A DNA stretch of 64,000 bases from Gluconobacter cerevisiae (lineage in GTDB: Bacteria > Pseudomonadota > Alphaproteobacteria > Acetobacterales > Acetobacteraceae), in NCBI RefSeq assembly GCF_015244675.1, contig NZ_JABCQO010000002.1, positions 310,001 through 374,000 on the forward strand. The letters run 5' to 3'. Numbering within the stretch: the first letter of the stretch is position 1; each line of letters opens with the position of its first letter. Shown in pieces: positions 44,750-54,249 of the stretch. The position numbers were made by a program, and so were the translations under genes. The notes beneath the pieces are model-generated. The model was not told the origin of the DNA, ran no database searches, and was given only the letters and a program-made list of their open reading frames with translations.

Positions 44750-47185
44750 TCAGAACTGGGCTGCAATCGTTCCGAAGAATTCGCGCGGTGCTGCGGCAAA
44801 CAGATTTGCGTTGTCATCGCCAGCAACCGAAGCTGCGCCATAGACGCCACCGATATAGTTCTGATTGTAGAGGTTGGTGACCCCAAAGGACGTCTTCAGG
44901 CTCTGGGCAAAGCCGACCTTGCCGAAATCGTAAGCAACATTGAGGTTTGACGTCCAGTAGGCAGGAATCTGCTCATCATTGGTATAGGTCATCTGGCGTG
45001 CGCTTGTGTATGTGGTGTTGAAGTTAAATGTTGCACGATGCCAAGTATAGCTCACGTCAGCCTTGTACATGAATTTTGGATAATAGACCTGCTGCTTGCC
45101 CTTGATGCTGACATAACCGCCATTATAGGGAAGATGCGTATCTTCATAGGTCGCATCATTCCAGCTGAAGCTGTTGGTGATGGCCAGTCCTGGAAGCGGA
45201 CGGAACGTCCCCGCGACGTCTGCGCCGTTCATGGTTTCATGTCCCACATTCATGAATGAACTGTAGGTGTTTCCCGTTGAGCCACTGGTGATGGCGGCGA
45301 GGCGGTTATAGTAATCTGTATGGTAGAAATCCGCGCTTCCAGAAAAGAAATGGGAGTTGAAGCGGTAGCCAACGACGTAATTCCAGGTCCGCTCCGGGCG
45401 CAGCGACTTCTTGTTTTCGTCGAAAACGGTCTGCGCAGGGTTGGATGCGCTTCCGAGACCTGACCAGGCCGATCCGCTGGAACTCTGTGCGGAGTAATCA
45501 TAAGCGCGCATGTTTTCAGCAATATCGAAATAAACTTCGTGCTGATTGAGGAAGTGGTAGTCGAAGTTGAAATGCGGGAGGAAGGCGTTCGCTGCCGTCA
45601 GATTACCGGACGCAGGGTGGCTGTAATAAACACCCCATGAAGAAAGCGAACTCGTATTGTCGACGCTGGTTCCACCATGCGTTGTTTGCAGCAGCGAACG
45701 GAAACCTGCTTCAACAGTCATGCCCGGAATGATTCGGTAGGTGTCCTGCAGATAGAACTGAAACGTGTTGGTGTTGAAAGAATCTGCCCACCATGTTGTT
45801 CCGTTCTTGAAGTCGGCAATGGAGGAATGCGGAGTATTAACCCCGTCTTCATACATCATCATCGGATAGTTAAAGCGGTCGTTTTCGTACCAGATACCGG
45901 TTTTAATGTCGTTGTTATGACCGGCATGGATGTCAAAGTTCTGGACGAAACCCAAACGTCGGACATCGGGGTGCCCGGTTTCCATCGCCATCGGAACTTG
46001 TGAGGTCGGGGATGTCAGGAACGGATTGGAGGCACTGTAATCTCCGTTCGAAACATGGGCGTAAGCAATTGTCCTGGATGTAACGTTGGGGAAAAGCTGG
46101 AACTCACCCGTAATGGCGGAAAGATAATTCCGCTGTGTCTGGGAGCTGTCATAAGCGTAATCGCCAATTTCATCGTTGGACAGAACTCCTTCAAGTCCCG
46201 GAGGTACGCCGCCATTCTGGGCGTAGTAAGCGTATTCTTTGGCGAGGGCATAATTGGGTTTCAGGTAGGTCGTATTGCGCCCCATCTTCTGCCACATGTT
46301 CTTGGTCAGGCTGAGATAGTTATATTGTTCGAAGTTCGAATAGTCGAAAACGGCTGTGATTTTGCCGCGATCACCAACGGGCTGGACCAGTTTAAAGTTA
46401 GCCTGCTGTTCCTGCTGATCGCCATAGCCCTTCCAGAGATCCTGATCGGTGCGGGCGTAGGCAGCATAAAATTTTGTGCCGCTGGAATTCAGCTTGCCAC
46501 TATCCACACGGCCGAAAGTTCTGAAGCCGTTATAACTGCCGAAAAGCTGGCTGATCTGGCCGCCCGCCTTGTCGGAAGGATCTGCAGAGGTGAAGGTGAT
46601 GGCACCGCCAAGCGTCTGGGCTGATGGAGTGTCCAGTGCGCCTGCGCCCTGCGACATGGTCAGGCTGGTGATGTTTTCCTGAATTTCCATCTGGTCGACA
46701 CCGAGGCCGTTCCAGTTGTGGAAGCCCTGTCTGCCCATCGGGATCCCGTCCAGAGAGACGCCGAGCTGTGTTTGGTTGAAGCCTCGGACGTAGAGAGTGT
46801 TGGCGACTGTATCGAGTCCGAAAGCATCATCGGAGGCGAAGTTTGCGCCAGGCGTCGTAAGGGCGAGGATCTGCATCGGGCTTGTGCCAGCCACGAAATG
46901 ATCCATCGTTTCTCGTGTGACAACTTCTACCGCACTGTGGGAGCCTCTGCGCCGCGCATGAACCGTCATGTCTTCAGTGCCGGATGCCACTGTTGAATGT
47001 TTGTGTGCGGGGAGTGCACGGTGTGCGGATGCTGTGGTCCTGGCTTGGTTAGCATGATGTGAATGCGTTTTGTGCGTGGCGCTGGCGGCCCGCGTCGGGC
47101 TGACCAGAAGGCCGATCAATGCGACACCGGATAAAAGATATCGTCCCAAGGCTGACTGCACGAGCGAGTTCCAGTTTCTGTTCAT
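44750..47185 (-). CDS. TonB-dependent outer membrane receptor
   Basis: 811 residues. Signal peptide (YLLSGVALIGLLVSPTRAA), then an unusual His-rich stretch of about 35 residues (HKTHSHHANQ ... HRALPAHKHS). Plug domain from about 75 to 200 (VEVVTRETMDHFVAGTSPMQ, LYVRGFNQTQLGVSLDG) and a 22-strand barrel ending FFGTIAAQF. Barrel features resemble COG4772-type or ferric-siderophore receptors, but the ligand is not predictable. No fecI/fecR or periplasmic binding genes adjoin. No good ribosome site is seen before ATG 47185, and an AT-rich leader lies upstream. Confidence 0.9.
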   Translation of the reverse strand: MNRNWNSLVQSALGRYLLSGVALIGLLVSPTRAASATHKTHSHHANQARTTASAHRALPAHKHSTVASGTEDMTVHARRRGSHSAVEVVTRETMDHFVAGTSPMQILALTTPGANFASDDAFGLDTVANTLYVRGFNQTQLGVSLDGIPMGRQGFHNWNGLGVDQMEIQENITSLTMSQGAGALDTPSAQTLGGAITFTSADPSDKAGGQISQLFGSYNGFRTFGRVDSGKLNSSGTKFYAAYARTDQDLWKGYGDQQEQQANFKLVQPVGDRGKITAVFDYSNFEQYNYLSLTKNMWQKMGRNTTYLKPNYALAKEYAYYAQNGGVPPGLEGVLSNDEIGDYAYDSSQTQRNYLSAITGEFQLFPNVTSRTIAYAHVSNGDYSASNPFLTSPTSQVPMAMETGHPDVRRLGFVQNFDIHAGHNNDIKTGIWYENDRFNYPMMMYEDGVNTPHSSIADFKNGTTWWADSFNTNTFQFYLQDTYRIIPGMTVEAGFRSLLQTTHGGTSVDNTSSLSSWGVYYSHPASGNLTAANAFLPHFNFDYHFLNQHEVYFDIAENMRAYDYSAQSSSGSAWSGLGSASNPAQTVFDENKKSLRPERTWNYVVGYRFNSHFFSGSADFYHTDYYNRLAAITSGSTGNTYSSFMNVGHETMNGADVAGTFRPLPGLAITNSFSWNDATYEDTHLPYNGGYVSIKGKQQVYYPKFMYKADVSYTWHRATFNFNTTYTSARQMTYTNDEQIPAYWTSNLNVAYDFGKVGFAQSLKTSFGVTNLYNQNYIGGVYGAASVAGDDNANLFAAAPREFFGTIAAQF

Positions 47186-47535
47186 AAAATTCTGGAATTC
47201 ACGCTATGTCATGGAATTGAAACATTGCAACATTATTATTAAACAATAAGTCATAATCTATGCTGGCTTGGCAAATGCGCCACATATGAAACGAATTATT
47301 GCGGGAAAGGGATTGAAAGGGGGTTGATAAATAAAAAATAGATCCAAAGATAATAAATCATTTTATTTACTTGTAATAATTTATATTATTGGCTTTTAAT
47401 TAATGTTGTTTGCCAATTTTAAAAATACCGATCAGAAAATTGCCCGTTTTTGACGGTTTCTAAGATCTGACCCGATGGCAAGTCGGGTCTGATCATGACT
47501 TTGCGAAATATACCGGGCCAGAGTTGTGAGGAGCG
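47186..47535. other. AT-rich gene-free region
   Basis: About 350 bp between the TonB receptor start and the end of the 137-residue gene, both on the reverse strand. 47210-47460 is strikingly AT-rich against a GC-rich chromosome (for example around 47330-47420). It holds no ORF with a ribosome site, no tRNA and no recognisable insertion-sequence end. The right part has a short inverted repeat GACCCGA/TCGGGTC (47469-47475 and 47483-47489) that may be a weak terminator for the gene to its right. It probably contains the receptor's promoter and regulatory sites. Confidence 0.6.
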
Positions 47536-47949
47536 TCAGAAGATTTCTTTGATGAGGTCGTTGCCGATGCTGAATCCTGCGCCAGCCTCGACAGAGCGGG
47601 CGAAGCCGGAATTGAGGATGTCAGAGACGAAATTATTGTCGGGAAGGGCCTGAACGGGCTGCACGGGGATCTGCTGTGTCGGGGCCTGATAGACGGCTTG
47701 TGCGCCGTAGTCGGGCTGGGCGTTGGATAGTGCTGCGTGAAGCTGTTGCAGAAGGTTCGTGACCTGCTGTTGTTCGGCCTGAAAAGCGAGGGCGAGTTCG
47801 CGCAGATCGAGGGACCATTCCCGAGCCTGCATGTCGCCGCTCTGGACAGCAGCCTGCATCTTGGAGCCGAGAGCCTGAAGCGCCTGCGCGGTTTGCTGGG
47901 CCTGCTGCTGGAGCTGGATGTAGGTCTGCTCGATCGTCTGAACGTCCAT
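47536..47949 (-). CDS. unknown Gln-rich helical protein
   Basis: 137 residues, not recognised. Residues 1-95 are a Gln-rich amphipathic helix pair (MDVQTIEQTYIQLQQQAQQ, ALAFQAEQQQVTNLLQQLH); residues 95-115 are a Pro/Gln linker; the C-terminal part is FVSDILNSGFARSVEAGAGF and GNDLIKEIF. No signal peptide or membrane helix. ATG 47949 has AAGGA about 9 bases upstream, so it is likely a real gene. The end of the protein looks like a short conserved docking motif. It is divergent from uvrB. Confidence 0.7.
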   Translation of the reverse strand: MDVQTIEQTYIQLQQQAQQTAQALQALGSKMQAAVQSGDMQAREWSLDLRELALAFQAEQQQVTNLLQQLHAALSNAQPDYGAQAVYQAPTQQIPVQPVQALPDNNFVSDILNSGFARSVEAGAGFSIGNDLIKEIF

Positions 47950-48114
47950 GACGGTTTTCCTTCAAAGAGACAGGGGTGTTGATACCCTCGGGCGGCGAGT
48001 CTCTCCATCCCTTTCAGCAATAAAATGTCATAAAGATATGCGGGCGGAATGTTGTCCGGCAGGGTGTGTGGGCAGATGCCTCTTGTCCTGTGTCGCGCGG
48101 TTTCCCATCTTGCG

Positions 48115-50331
48115 ATGATGGCCAAAAAACCAACATCTTCCGTTCGCAACGCCGCATCCATGCCTCTGACGCAGTTTCTCCCCGAGAGGCAGCCCGTCAA
48201 ACCCAAGACGCGCAAACTCGTCGTCAAGTCGGACTATGATCCGGCGGGCGATCAGCCGACGGCGATTGCGGAGCTTGTGAAGGGTGTCGAAGGCGGCGAG
48301 CGGGATCAGGTCCTGCTGGGTGTGACCGGCTCGGGCAAGACGTTCAGCATGGCGAAAGTCATTGAGGCAACGCAGAAGCCGACTCTCATTCTGGCCCCCA
48401 ATAAAACCCTGGCGGCGCAGCTTTACGGGGAGATGAAGCAGTTCTTTCCGGATAATGCGGTCGAGTATTTCGTGTCGTACTACGATTACTACCAGCCGGA
48501 GGCCTACGTGCCACGGTCGGATACGTATATCGAGAAGGACAGCCAGATTAACGAACAGATCGACCGAATGCGCCATGCCGCCACGCAGGCACTGCTGGAG
48601 CGCAATGACGTCATCATTGTGGCGTCCGTTTCCTGCATTTATGGTATCGGTTCGGTCGAAACGTATTCGAAGATGGTGGTGCGGCTTGAAGTAGGTGGCT
48701 CCATCGACCGCGAGCGGCTGATCAAGGCGCTGGTGGAGCTGCAGTACCGTCGCAATGACGCAGCATTCGAGCGCGGGACGTTCCGTGTGCGCGGCGAGCA
48801 GATCGACATCTTTCCGGTGCAGAATGAGGACCGGGCCTGGCGCGTGTCGCTGTTTGGCGATGAGATCGACCAGATCGTGGAGTTCGATCCACTGACGGGA
48901 AACAAGACGGCGGATCTGGCGGAAATCAGCGTCTATGCGAACTCGCATTACGTGACGCCGCGTCCGACGCTCAATCAGGCGATGATCGGGATCAAAAATG
49001 AACTTCGCGGGCGCCTCCAGCAGTTCACCGAGGATGGAAAGCTGCTGGAGGCGGAGCGTCTGTCGCAGCGGACCACCTTCGATCTGGAAATGATTGAGAC
49101 GACCGGAGCGTGCAAGGGGATCGAGAACTACTCCCGCTACCTGTCCGGGCGTGGTCCGGGAGATCCGCCGCCGACTCTGTTCGAATATCTGCCAGAAGAT
49201 GCGCTGCTGATCGTGGATGAGAGCCATGTCACGGTGCCGCAGATTGGTGGCATGGAGCGTGGAGACAGGGCGCGGAAAAGCGTGCTGTCGGATTACGGGT
49301 TCCGTCTTCCGTCCTGTATCGACAACCGTCCGCTGGCGTTCGGGGAGTGGAATGCGTTCAGGCCGCAGTCGATTTTCGTCTCTGCGACGCCGGGACCGTG
49401 GGAGATGGAGCAGACAGGCGGTGTGTTTGCCGAGCAGATCATCCGTCCGACGGGGCTGATTGACCCGGTAACGGATGTGCGTCCGGTCGAAGGGCAGGTC
49501 GATGATCTGCTGCATGAGTGCCGGGACGCGATCAGCAAGGGCGGACGTGTGCTTGTCACGACTCTGACCAAGCGGATGTCAGAAGATCTGACGGATTATC
49601 TGGGCGAAGCGGGCATCAAGGTCCGGTATCTGCACTCAGATGTGGATACGCTGGAGCGGATCGAGATCATCCGCGATCTGCGACTGGGGGCCTTTGACGT
49701 GCTGGTGGGGATTAACCTGCTGCGTGAGGGATTGGATATTCCGGAATGTTCGGTCGTGGCTATTCTGGATGCGGACAAGGAAGGATTCCTGCGTTCCAAG
49801 ACGTCGCTGATCCAGACGATCGGGCGTGCGGCGCGTAACGTCGATGGCCGTGTGTTGCTGTATGCGGACAAGATGACGGACAGTCTGAAATACGCGATCG
49901 AAGAGACGGCGCGGCGTCGGGCCAAGCAGACGGAATGGAACGAGGCGCACGGAATTACGCCGATGACAGTGCGGTCGAAGATCGGCGATGCGTTGTCGTC
50001 GGTATTCGAGCAGGATTATGTGACGGTCGCGCCGGACGGCTCTGGGGATACGGAACAGTTCGTCGGTAAATCGCTCCCCGCGACTATTCAGGATCTGGAA
50101 AAGCGGATGCGGGAGGCCGCCGCCAATCTGGACTTCGAACAGGCCGCCCGACTGCGCGACGAGGTCAAGCGGCTTGAGGCGATCGATATGGGGCTGGAGC
50201 CGCCACCGATTGCCAACTCGACCGCCGGACGTCCGGGTGCGAGAAAGGCTCCGAAGACGCCCGTGCCTTTGGGGCCGGGTGGGGGCGGGTATGATCCGGC
50301 CAAGAAAAAACGCGGTCGGGGAGGCCGCTGA
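48115..50331 (+). CDS. uvrB: excinuclease ABC subunit B
   Basis: Damage-verifying helicase-like subunit of nucleotide excision repair. Walker [14 protein letters not shown], beta-hairpin region [18 protein letters not shown], the DEAD-box-like LLIVDESH, helicase motif [21 protein letters not shown], and the C-terminal UVR motif [20 protein letters not shown]. 738 residues from ATG 48115; ATG 48118 and 48160 are also possible. The frame is open to 48049, but those residues are not family-like. No alphaproteobacterial LexA box (GTTC-N7-GTTC) was seen upstream. Confidence 0.96.
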   Translation: MMAKKPTSSVRNAASMPLTQFLPERQPVKPKTRKLVVKSDYDPAGDQPTAIAELVKGVEGGERDQVLLGVTGSGKTFSMAKVIEATQKPTLILAPNKTLAAQLYGEMKQFFPDNAVEYFVSYYDYYQPEAYVPRSDTYIEKDSQINEQIDRMRHAATQALLERNDVIIVASVSCIYGIGSVETYSKMVVRLEVGGSIDRERLIKALVELQYRRNDAAFERGTFRVRGEQIDIFPVQNEDRAWRVSLFGDEIDQIVEFDPLTGNKTADLAEISVYANSHYVTPRPTLNQAMIGIKNELRGRLQQFTEDGKLLEAERLSQRTTFDLEMIETTGACKGIENYSRYLSGRGPGDPPPTLFEYLPEDALLIVDESHVTVPQIGGMERGDRARKSVLSDYGFRLPSCIDNRPLAFGEWNAFRPQSIFVSATPGPWEMEQTGGVFAEQIIRPTGLIDPVTDVRPVEGQVDDLLHECRDAISKGGRVLVTTLTKRMSEDLTDYLGEAGIKVRYLHSDVDTLERIEIIRDLRLGAFDVLVGINLLREGLDIPECSVVAILDADKEGFLRSKTSLIQTIGRAARNVDGRVLLYADKMTDSLKYAIEETARRRAKQTEWNEAHGITPMTVRSKIGDALSSVFEQDYVTVAPDGSGDTEQFVGKSLPATIQDLEKRMREAAANLDFEQAARLRDEVKRLEAIDMGLEPPPIANSTAGRPGARKAPKTPVPLGPGGGGYDPAKKKRGRGGR

Positions 50332-50332
50332 G

Positions 50333-50836
50333 ATGGCTGAGAAGACGCCGCTGTCGCATTACCTGTCGCCGAAAGGGGCGGCTGTGATGCGGGCCGAACT
50401 GAAGGAACTCGCGCAGAAGGAACGGCCGCGCATTGTGGAGATCGTGTCCTGGGCGGCCAGCAATGGCGACCGTTCGGAGAACGCGGACTATCAGTACGGC
50501 AAGCGCCGACTGCGGGAAATTGACCGGCGGATGCGGTTTCTGGGCAAGCGTCTGGAAAACGCGGTGATCGTCGATCCCGCCGGGCAGACCACGCGGGACC
50601 GGGTGTTTTTCGGCGCGACCGTGACCTATGTGGACGAAGATGACGTCGAACACACGGTGACGATCCTCGGCGTGGACGAGTCCGATCTGGCGCGTGGCGA
50701 GGTCAGTCTGGTCTCGCCGGTGGCGCGGGCGCTGATGAGAACGCGGGTCGGGGACGTGGCGATGTTACAGACGCCGGGCGGGCCGGTCGAGATCGAAATC
50801 CTGAAGATCGCCTATCCCGTGGCGGTAGCGGCCTGA
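50333..50836 (+). CDS. greB: transcription elongation factor GreB
   Basis: Rescues backtracked RNA polymerase by stimulating transcript cleavage. 167 residues. N-terminal coiled coil with the acidic tip ASNGDRSENADYQYGKRRL, and the GreB-specific REIDRRMRFLGKRLE, which separates it from GreA. C-terminal FKBP-like domain (FFGATVTYVDEDD; VSPVARALMRTRVGDVAML). ATG 50333 lies 1 bp after uvrB. Confidence 0.95.
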   Translation: MAEKTPLSHYLSPKGAAVMRAELKELAQKERPRIVEIVSWAASNGDRSENADYQYGKRRLREIDRRMRFLGKRLENAVIVDPAGQTTRDRVFFGATVTYVDEDDVEHTVTILGVDESDLARGEVSLVSPVARALMRTRVGDVAMLQTPGGPVEIEILKIAYPVAVAA

Positions 50837-50931
50837 CGTTTGAACGTGCGGCAGGGGCGTGGCTTTGAAAAAGTACAACCTGCGTTTACACAGACTATTC
50901 CACTCCCATTTCCCCGGACCGGAGTTTCCTG

Positions 50932-51915
50932 ATGTCCCGTTCTCTTCGCGTTGCTGTTCAGATGGATCCTCTGGAGTCCGTTAATATTGACGGCGACTCC
51001 ACGTTTGCGATGATGCTTGAGGCTCAGACGCGCGGTTATGAGCTGTGGGTCTATCCTGTGACGACGCTGAGCCTCGTTGAAGGGCAGGGACGCGGCGGCC
51101 GTGTGCAAGCGCGGGCGCGCCGGGTCGAGGTGCGGCGCGAGCGCGGCAATCATGCAACGTTCGGTGAAGAGCAGGTTCTGGATCTGGGGCAGACGGATGT
51201 GATCCTGATGCGTCAGGACCCGCCGTTCGACATGGGTTACATCACGGCCACGCATATGCTGGAGCATGTGCACGGTGTGGGTGAGGGACGCTCGCTCGTG
51301 GTGAACGATCCGGTGGCGGTGCGGAACGCGCCGGAAAAGCTGCTGGTGACGCATTTCCCGCACCTGATGCCTCCGACGCTTGTAACGTGGGATACGCGCG
51401 AAATTCTGGCGTTCCGGGAAAAATATCACGACCTGATCGTCAAGCCACTCTTCGGCAATGGTGGAGCCGGAATATTCCGGATTAAGCCGGATGATGAGAA
51501 TCTGGGTGCGCTGCTGGAGATGCATTTCGCACGTTCGCGTGAACCGCTCATGATCCAGCGTTATGAGCCGGCCGTGCGTCAGGGGGACAAGCGTATCATT
51601 CTGGTGGATGGCGAGCCAATCGGTGCGATCAACCGGGTTCCCGCAACGGGAGAAGCACGTTCGAACATGCATGTCGGCGGTCGGGCCATGAGTGTTGAGC
51701 TGACGGCCCGCGACCGGGAAATCTGTGAGTCGATCGGACCATATCTGCGCGAACACGGGCTGATTTTTACCGGGATCGACGTGATCGGGAACTGGCTGAC
51801 GGAAATCAACGTCACGTCACCAACGGGCCTGCAGGAGCTGGACCGTTTTGACGGCATCAACAGCGCGGGGCTGATCTGGGATGCAATCGAAGGGCGCGTT
51901 CTGGCGTCAGAGTGA
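50932..51915 (+). CDS. gshB: glutathione synthetase
   Basis: Joins gamma-glutamylcysteine and glycine with ATP. 327 residues. N-terminal [19 protein letters not shown], the ATP-grasp segments [15 protein letters not shown] and [18 protein letters not shown], and C-terminal [20 protein letters not shown] are all diagnostic. ATG follows CCGGAG. No gshA is in the window. Supplies glutathione used by gloA. Confidence 0.96.
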   Translation: MSRSLRVAVQMDPLESVNIDGDSTFAMMLEAQTRGYELWVYPVTTLSLVEGQGRGGRVQARARRVEVRRERGNHATFGEEQVLDLGQTDVILMRQDPPFDMGYITATHMLEHVHGVGEGRSLVVNDPVAVRNAPEKLLVTHFPHLMPPTLVTWDTREILAFREKYHDLIVKPLFGNGGAGIFRIKPDDENLGALLEMHFARSREPLMIQRYEPAVRQGDKRIILVDGEPIGAINRVPATGEARSNMHVGGRAMSVELTARDREICESIGPYLREHGLIFTGIDVIGNWLTEINVTSPTGLQELDRFDGINSAGLIWDAIEGRVLASE

Positions 51916-51938
51916 TCTGCGATCAGGAAAAGAAAAGG

Positions 51939-52139
51939 CTAACGCTGCCGACTATCTTCTGAATTCGACGTGTAGGTGAGGGACATTCGGGGTTCATCGG
52001 GCAGGGTTTCCTCTATTTTGGCGTCGCTGTCCCGACCGAAACGATTACCGAACCAGTCCCTAAGCTGCACGCGGAAATACAGGAAATAGATGGTGCCCCA
52101 AATCACGAAAGTGAGCGCCACAATACAATAGACCAGCAT
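51939..52139 (-). CDS. small single-pass membrane protein
   Basis: 66 residues, not recognised. From ATG 52139, preceded by a strong AAGGAGG, it reads MLVYCIVALTFVIWG then TIYFLYFRVQLRDWFGNRFG (one membrane helix and a basic/aromatic juxtamembrane segment), followed by a polar acidic tail. The in-frame ATG at 52169 would add 10 residues upstream but lacks that ribosome site. Divergent from pmtA and convergent with gshB. Function unknown. Confidence 0.7.
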   Translation of the reverse strand: MLVYCIVALTFVIWGTIYFLYFRVQLRDWFGNRFGRDSDAKIEETLPDEPRMSLTYTSNSEDSRQR

Positions 52140-52302
52140 GTTTGTCCTCCTTGGCCCCGTCGGAAACATGGGCTTGAAACGTCATGCACACTGCGTGTCT
52201 TGCCAGATGCCTATCGGGGAGGGCAAGAAGGTGCGAATTGAACATGTTCTGGATAGCTCTGGCCTGCGAAGGTCGGGCGGACAAAGAAGGTCGTATATCA
52301 CA

Positions 52303-52983
52303 ATGTCCTCAACCCTTTCCCCGCGTTCGGCACTGGACGCGGAAGCCGTCAAAACGGCTTATCGTCGTTGGGCCCGTGTTTATGATACTGTTTTCGGCGG
52401 TATTTCGGGTTACGGGCGTAAAAGAGCAGTGGCTGCGGTCAATGCTCTGCCAGGAGAGAGGGTTCTGGAAGTCGGTGTTGGAACAGGGCTGGCCCTGCCT
52501 GCCTATTCCCAGAGCAAACGCATTACGGGAATCGATCTCTCCGAAGACATGCTGGAGCGTGCGCGGATGCGGGTGCTTCAGGAGCATCTGACGAATGTGG
52601 ACGATCTGCTGGAAATGGACGCGGAAGCCACGACGTTTGAAGATGACAGCTTCGATATTGCGGTAGCGATGTTTGTGGCATCGGTCGTCCCGCACCCCGA
52701 CCGGCTGCTGGCTGAACTCAAGCGCGTCGTGAAGCCGGGCGGGCATATCCTGTTCGTGAATCATTTTCTGGCGACTGGCGGCGTGCGTCTGTCGGTAGAG
52801 CGTGGCATGGCCCGGGCGTCCCGCTCCCTGGGCTGGCATCCGGATTTCGCAATTGAGTCGCTTTTGCCGCCGGAAGACCTGCGTCGTGCGACGCTGATGC
52901 CGGTTCCGCCTGCGGGACTGTTTACACTCGTGACATTGCCGCAATGCGAGAGTAAAAGCGACGCAGCAGCCCTGGTCGCCTGA
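52303..52983 (+). CDS. pmtA: phosphatidylethanolamine N-methyltransferase (PmtA type)
   Basis: SAM-dependent methyltransferase converting phosphatidylethanolamine to phosphatidylcholine, a major lipid of acetic acid bacteria. 226 residues. SAM motif I VLEVGVGTGLALPAYS, motif II/III region FDIAVAMFVASVVPHPDRLL, and LKRVVKPGGHILFVNHFL. N-terminal YRRWARVYDTVFGGI is characteristic of the Rhodobacter-type family. ATG 52303 is chosen; the frame is open upstream from 52138. The oxidase remnant follows within about 90 bp. Confidence 0.88.
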   Translation: MSSTLSPRSALDAEAVKTAYRRWARVYDTVFGGISGYGRKRAVAAVNALPGERVLEVGVGTGLALPAYSQSKRITGIDLSEDMLERARMRVLQEHLTNVDDLLEMDAEATTFEDDSFDIAVAMFVASVVPHPDRLLAELKRVVKPGGHILFVNHFLATGGVRLSVERGMARASRSLGWHPDFAIESLLPPEDLRRATLMPVPPAGLFTLVTLPQCESKSDAAALVA

Positions 52984-53070
52984 TCGGCGTTTGGTTCCGC
53001 ACGTGTGTCGGCGCCGAGTATTCCGACGCTCGCTGCGGTATTCCTAAGTTCAGGGACCGACTACGCGATC

Positions 53071-54249
53071 ATGACTTATCAGGCCGTCGATACTGCTCCG
53101 GATACTGCCTCGGCCCGTTCCAGCTGCCGAGTCGGGACATCCTTCATTCTGCTGGCCCTGTTTGCGGGCCTGCTGGGTGGGTCGCTGGCCCTGCCAATTC
53201 TCCAGACACATCCCACAAGTGGACAGGCCTTCTGCCACGGTATTCTCATGACGTTCTTCGTCATGTGTCCTGCCGCGCTGGGCGGGTTCGGGCAGTGGCT
53301 ATTGCCGGCAGCGCTCGGGACTGACCGGACGGTACTTCGCGGACTGACGCTGGCGGGGTTCGGTTTTCTTTCGGCAGGTGTTGTCCTTCTGCCCATCCTG
53401 CCGTTCGTCGCGATGCTCCTCTGGTCTGCTGGTATTCTGGCCGTAGCGACTGACGTGATTACCACCTGTCTTGAAGGACGGACCTGCCGTTTCAGGGACA
53501 TGGCACCTTTGGCATGGTCGCTGCTCGCAACGGCATGCAGTGTCGTTCTGGTGGCGCCGGTTCTGGCGGCTGTCGTGACGCGCGGCATGATGGACGGACT
53601 GACCACCGACGCCCTCATCGCAACGCTCCATCTGCCTGAAATGGCACTGATGCTGACCCCAGCACTCGGGCTGGTCGCGTCGGCCCTTCTGTCACGTTCT
53701 GCCCGTGGCGGGGCATCCTGGACGGTTGCGCCTTATGTGTTTGGCGTGATGGGGATTGGTGGCCCGCTGTTCTGGATGGACGGACTGTATGGCTCTTTGG
53801 CATCCGAGGTAGGGGCCAGTCTTATGTTGGTGACGCAGATTGTGCCGTCGGTGGTGCTGATCGGGGCACTGTGCCGGGATGTGTGGCAGCAGAAGCGCGA
53901 TCTGGATGGAACTGCGCTGTGGGCGATTGGCAGCATTCTTCTGTTTGCGGCGGGATGGCTGTCTGATGCTCTGCCGGGCCATTCAGGCGACCATACGGCC
54001 GTGGCATTTGGTGGGATCATGGCGCTGTGTGGCGGGTTCTATGCCTGGGTTGAGAGGCTTCTCCCCGGTCGTATTCCTTCTTTGCTGAGTCGGGTCCATG
54101 CGGGTCTCATGCTGGTGGGAGCGTTCTGTTCGATCGTGCCGGTCGTGATGATCTATGGTGAGATTCTGATGGGTGTCAGTCTGCTGGTCTTTGGGCTGGT
54201 GGGACTGTTCCTGTTGAGGGAGACCGGGCGTGCCCGGGTCTCGGCATGA
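53071..54249 (+). CDS. ctaD: degenerate cytochrome c oxidase subunit I homologue (CtaD-like)
   Basis: 392 residues, about 11-12 membrane helices, open throughout. Aligned by eye to alphaproteobacterial CtaD: FCHGILMTFFVMCPAALGGFG matches helix II, including the heme a ligand (His56); VITTCLEGRTCRFRDMAPLAWS matches the helix V region. The CuB site is lost: GHPEVY reads HLPEMA (187-192), so the ligand His becomes Leu188; the HH pair reads Asp237-Gly238. In helix X the heme a3 His becomes Gly306, while the heme a His is kept (His308). It cannot reduce oxygen by the normal mechanism. Start ATG 53071; GTG 53005 is possible. Overlaps ctaB by 4 bp. Confidence 0.78.
   Translation: MTYQAVDTAPDTASARSSCRVGTSFILLALFAGLLGGSLALPILQTHPTSGQAFCHGILMTFFVMCPAALGGFGQWLLPAALGTDRTVLRGLTLAGFGFLSAGVVLLPILPFVAMLLWSAGILAVATDVITTCLEGRTCRFRDMAPLAWSLLATACSVVLVAPVLAAVVTRGMMDGLTTDALIATLHLPEMALMLTPALGLVASALLSRSARGGASWTVAPYVFGVMGIGGPLFWMDGLYGSLASEVGASLMLVTQIVPSVVLIGALCRDVWQQKRDLDGTALWAIGSILLFAAGWLSDALPGHSGDHTAVAFGGIMALCGGFYAWVERLLPGRIPSLLSRVHAGLMLVGAFCSIVPVVMIYGEILMGVSLLVFGLVGLFLLRETGRARVSA

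Noticed and set aside
47469-47489. Strong terminator after the 137-residue gene
   Set aside because: The GACCCGA/TCGGGTC repeat has no T-run on either side, so it is only mentioned within the AT-rich region.
47950-48114. A LexA/SOS box upstream of uvrB
   Set aside because: No GTTC-N7-GTTC or similar repeat could be found in the region.
48028-49515. A 495-codon open frame on the reverse strand of uvrB
   Set aside because: It is an exact antisense of the clearly conserved uvrB; its His/Arg/Gln-rich product has no domain-like pattern and no ribosome site.
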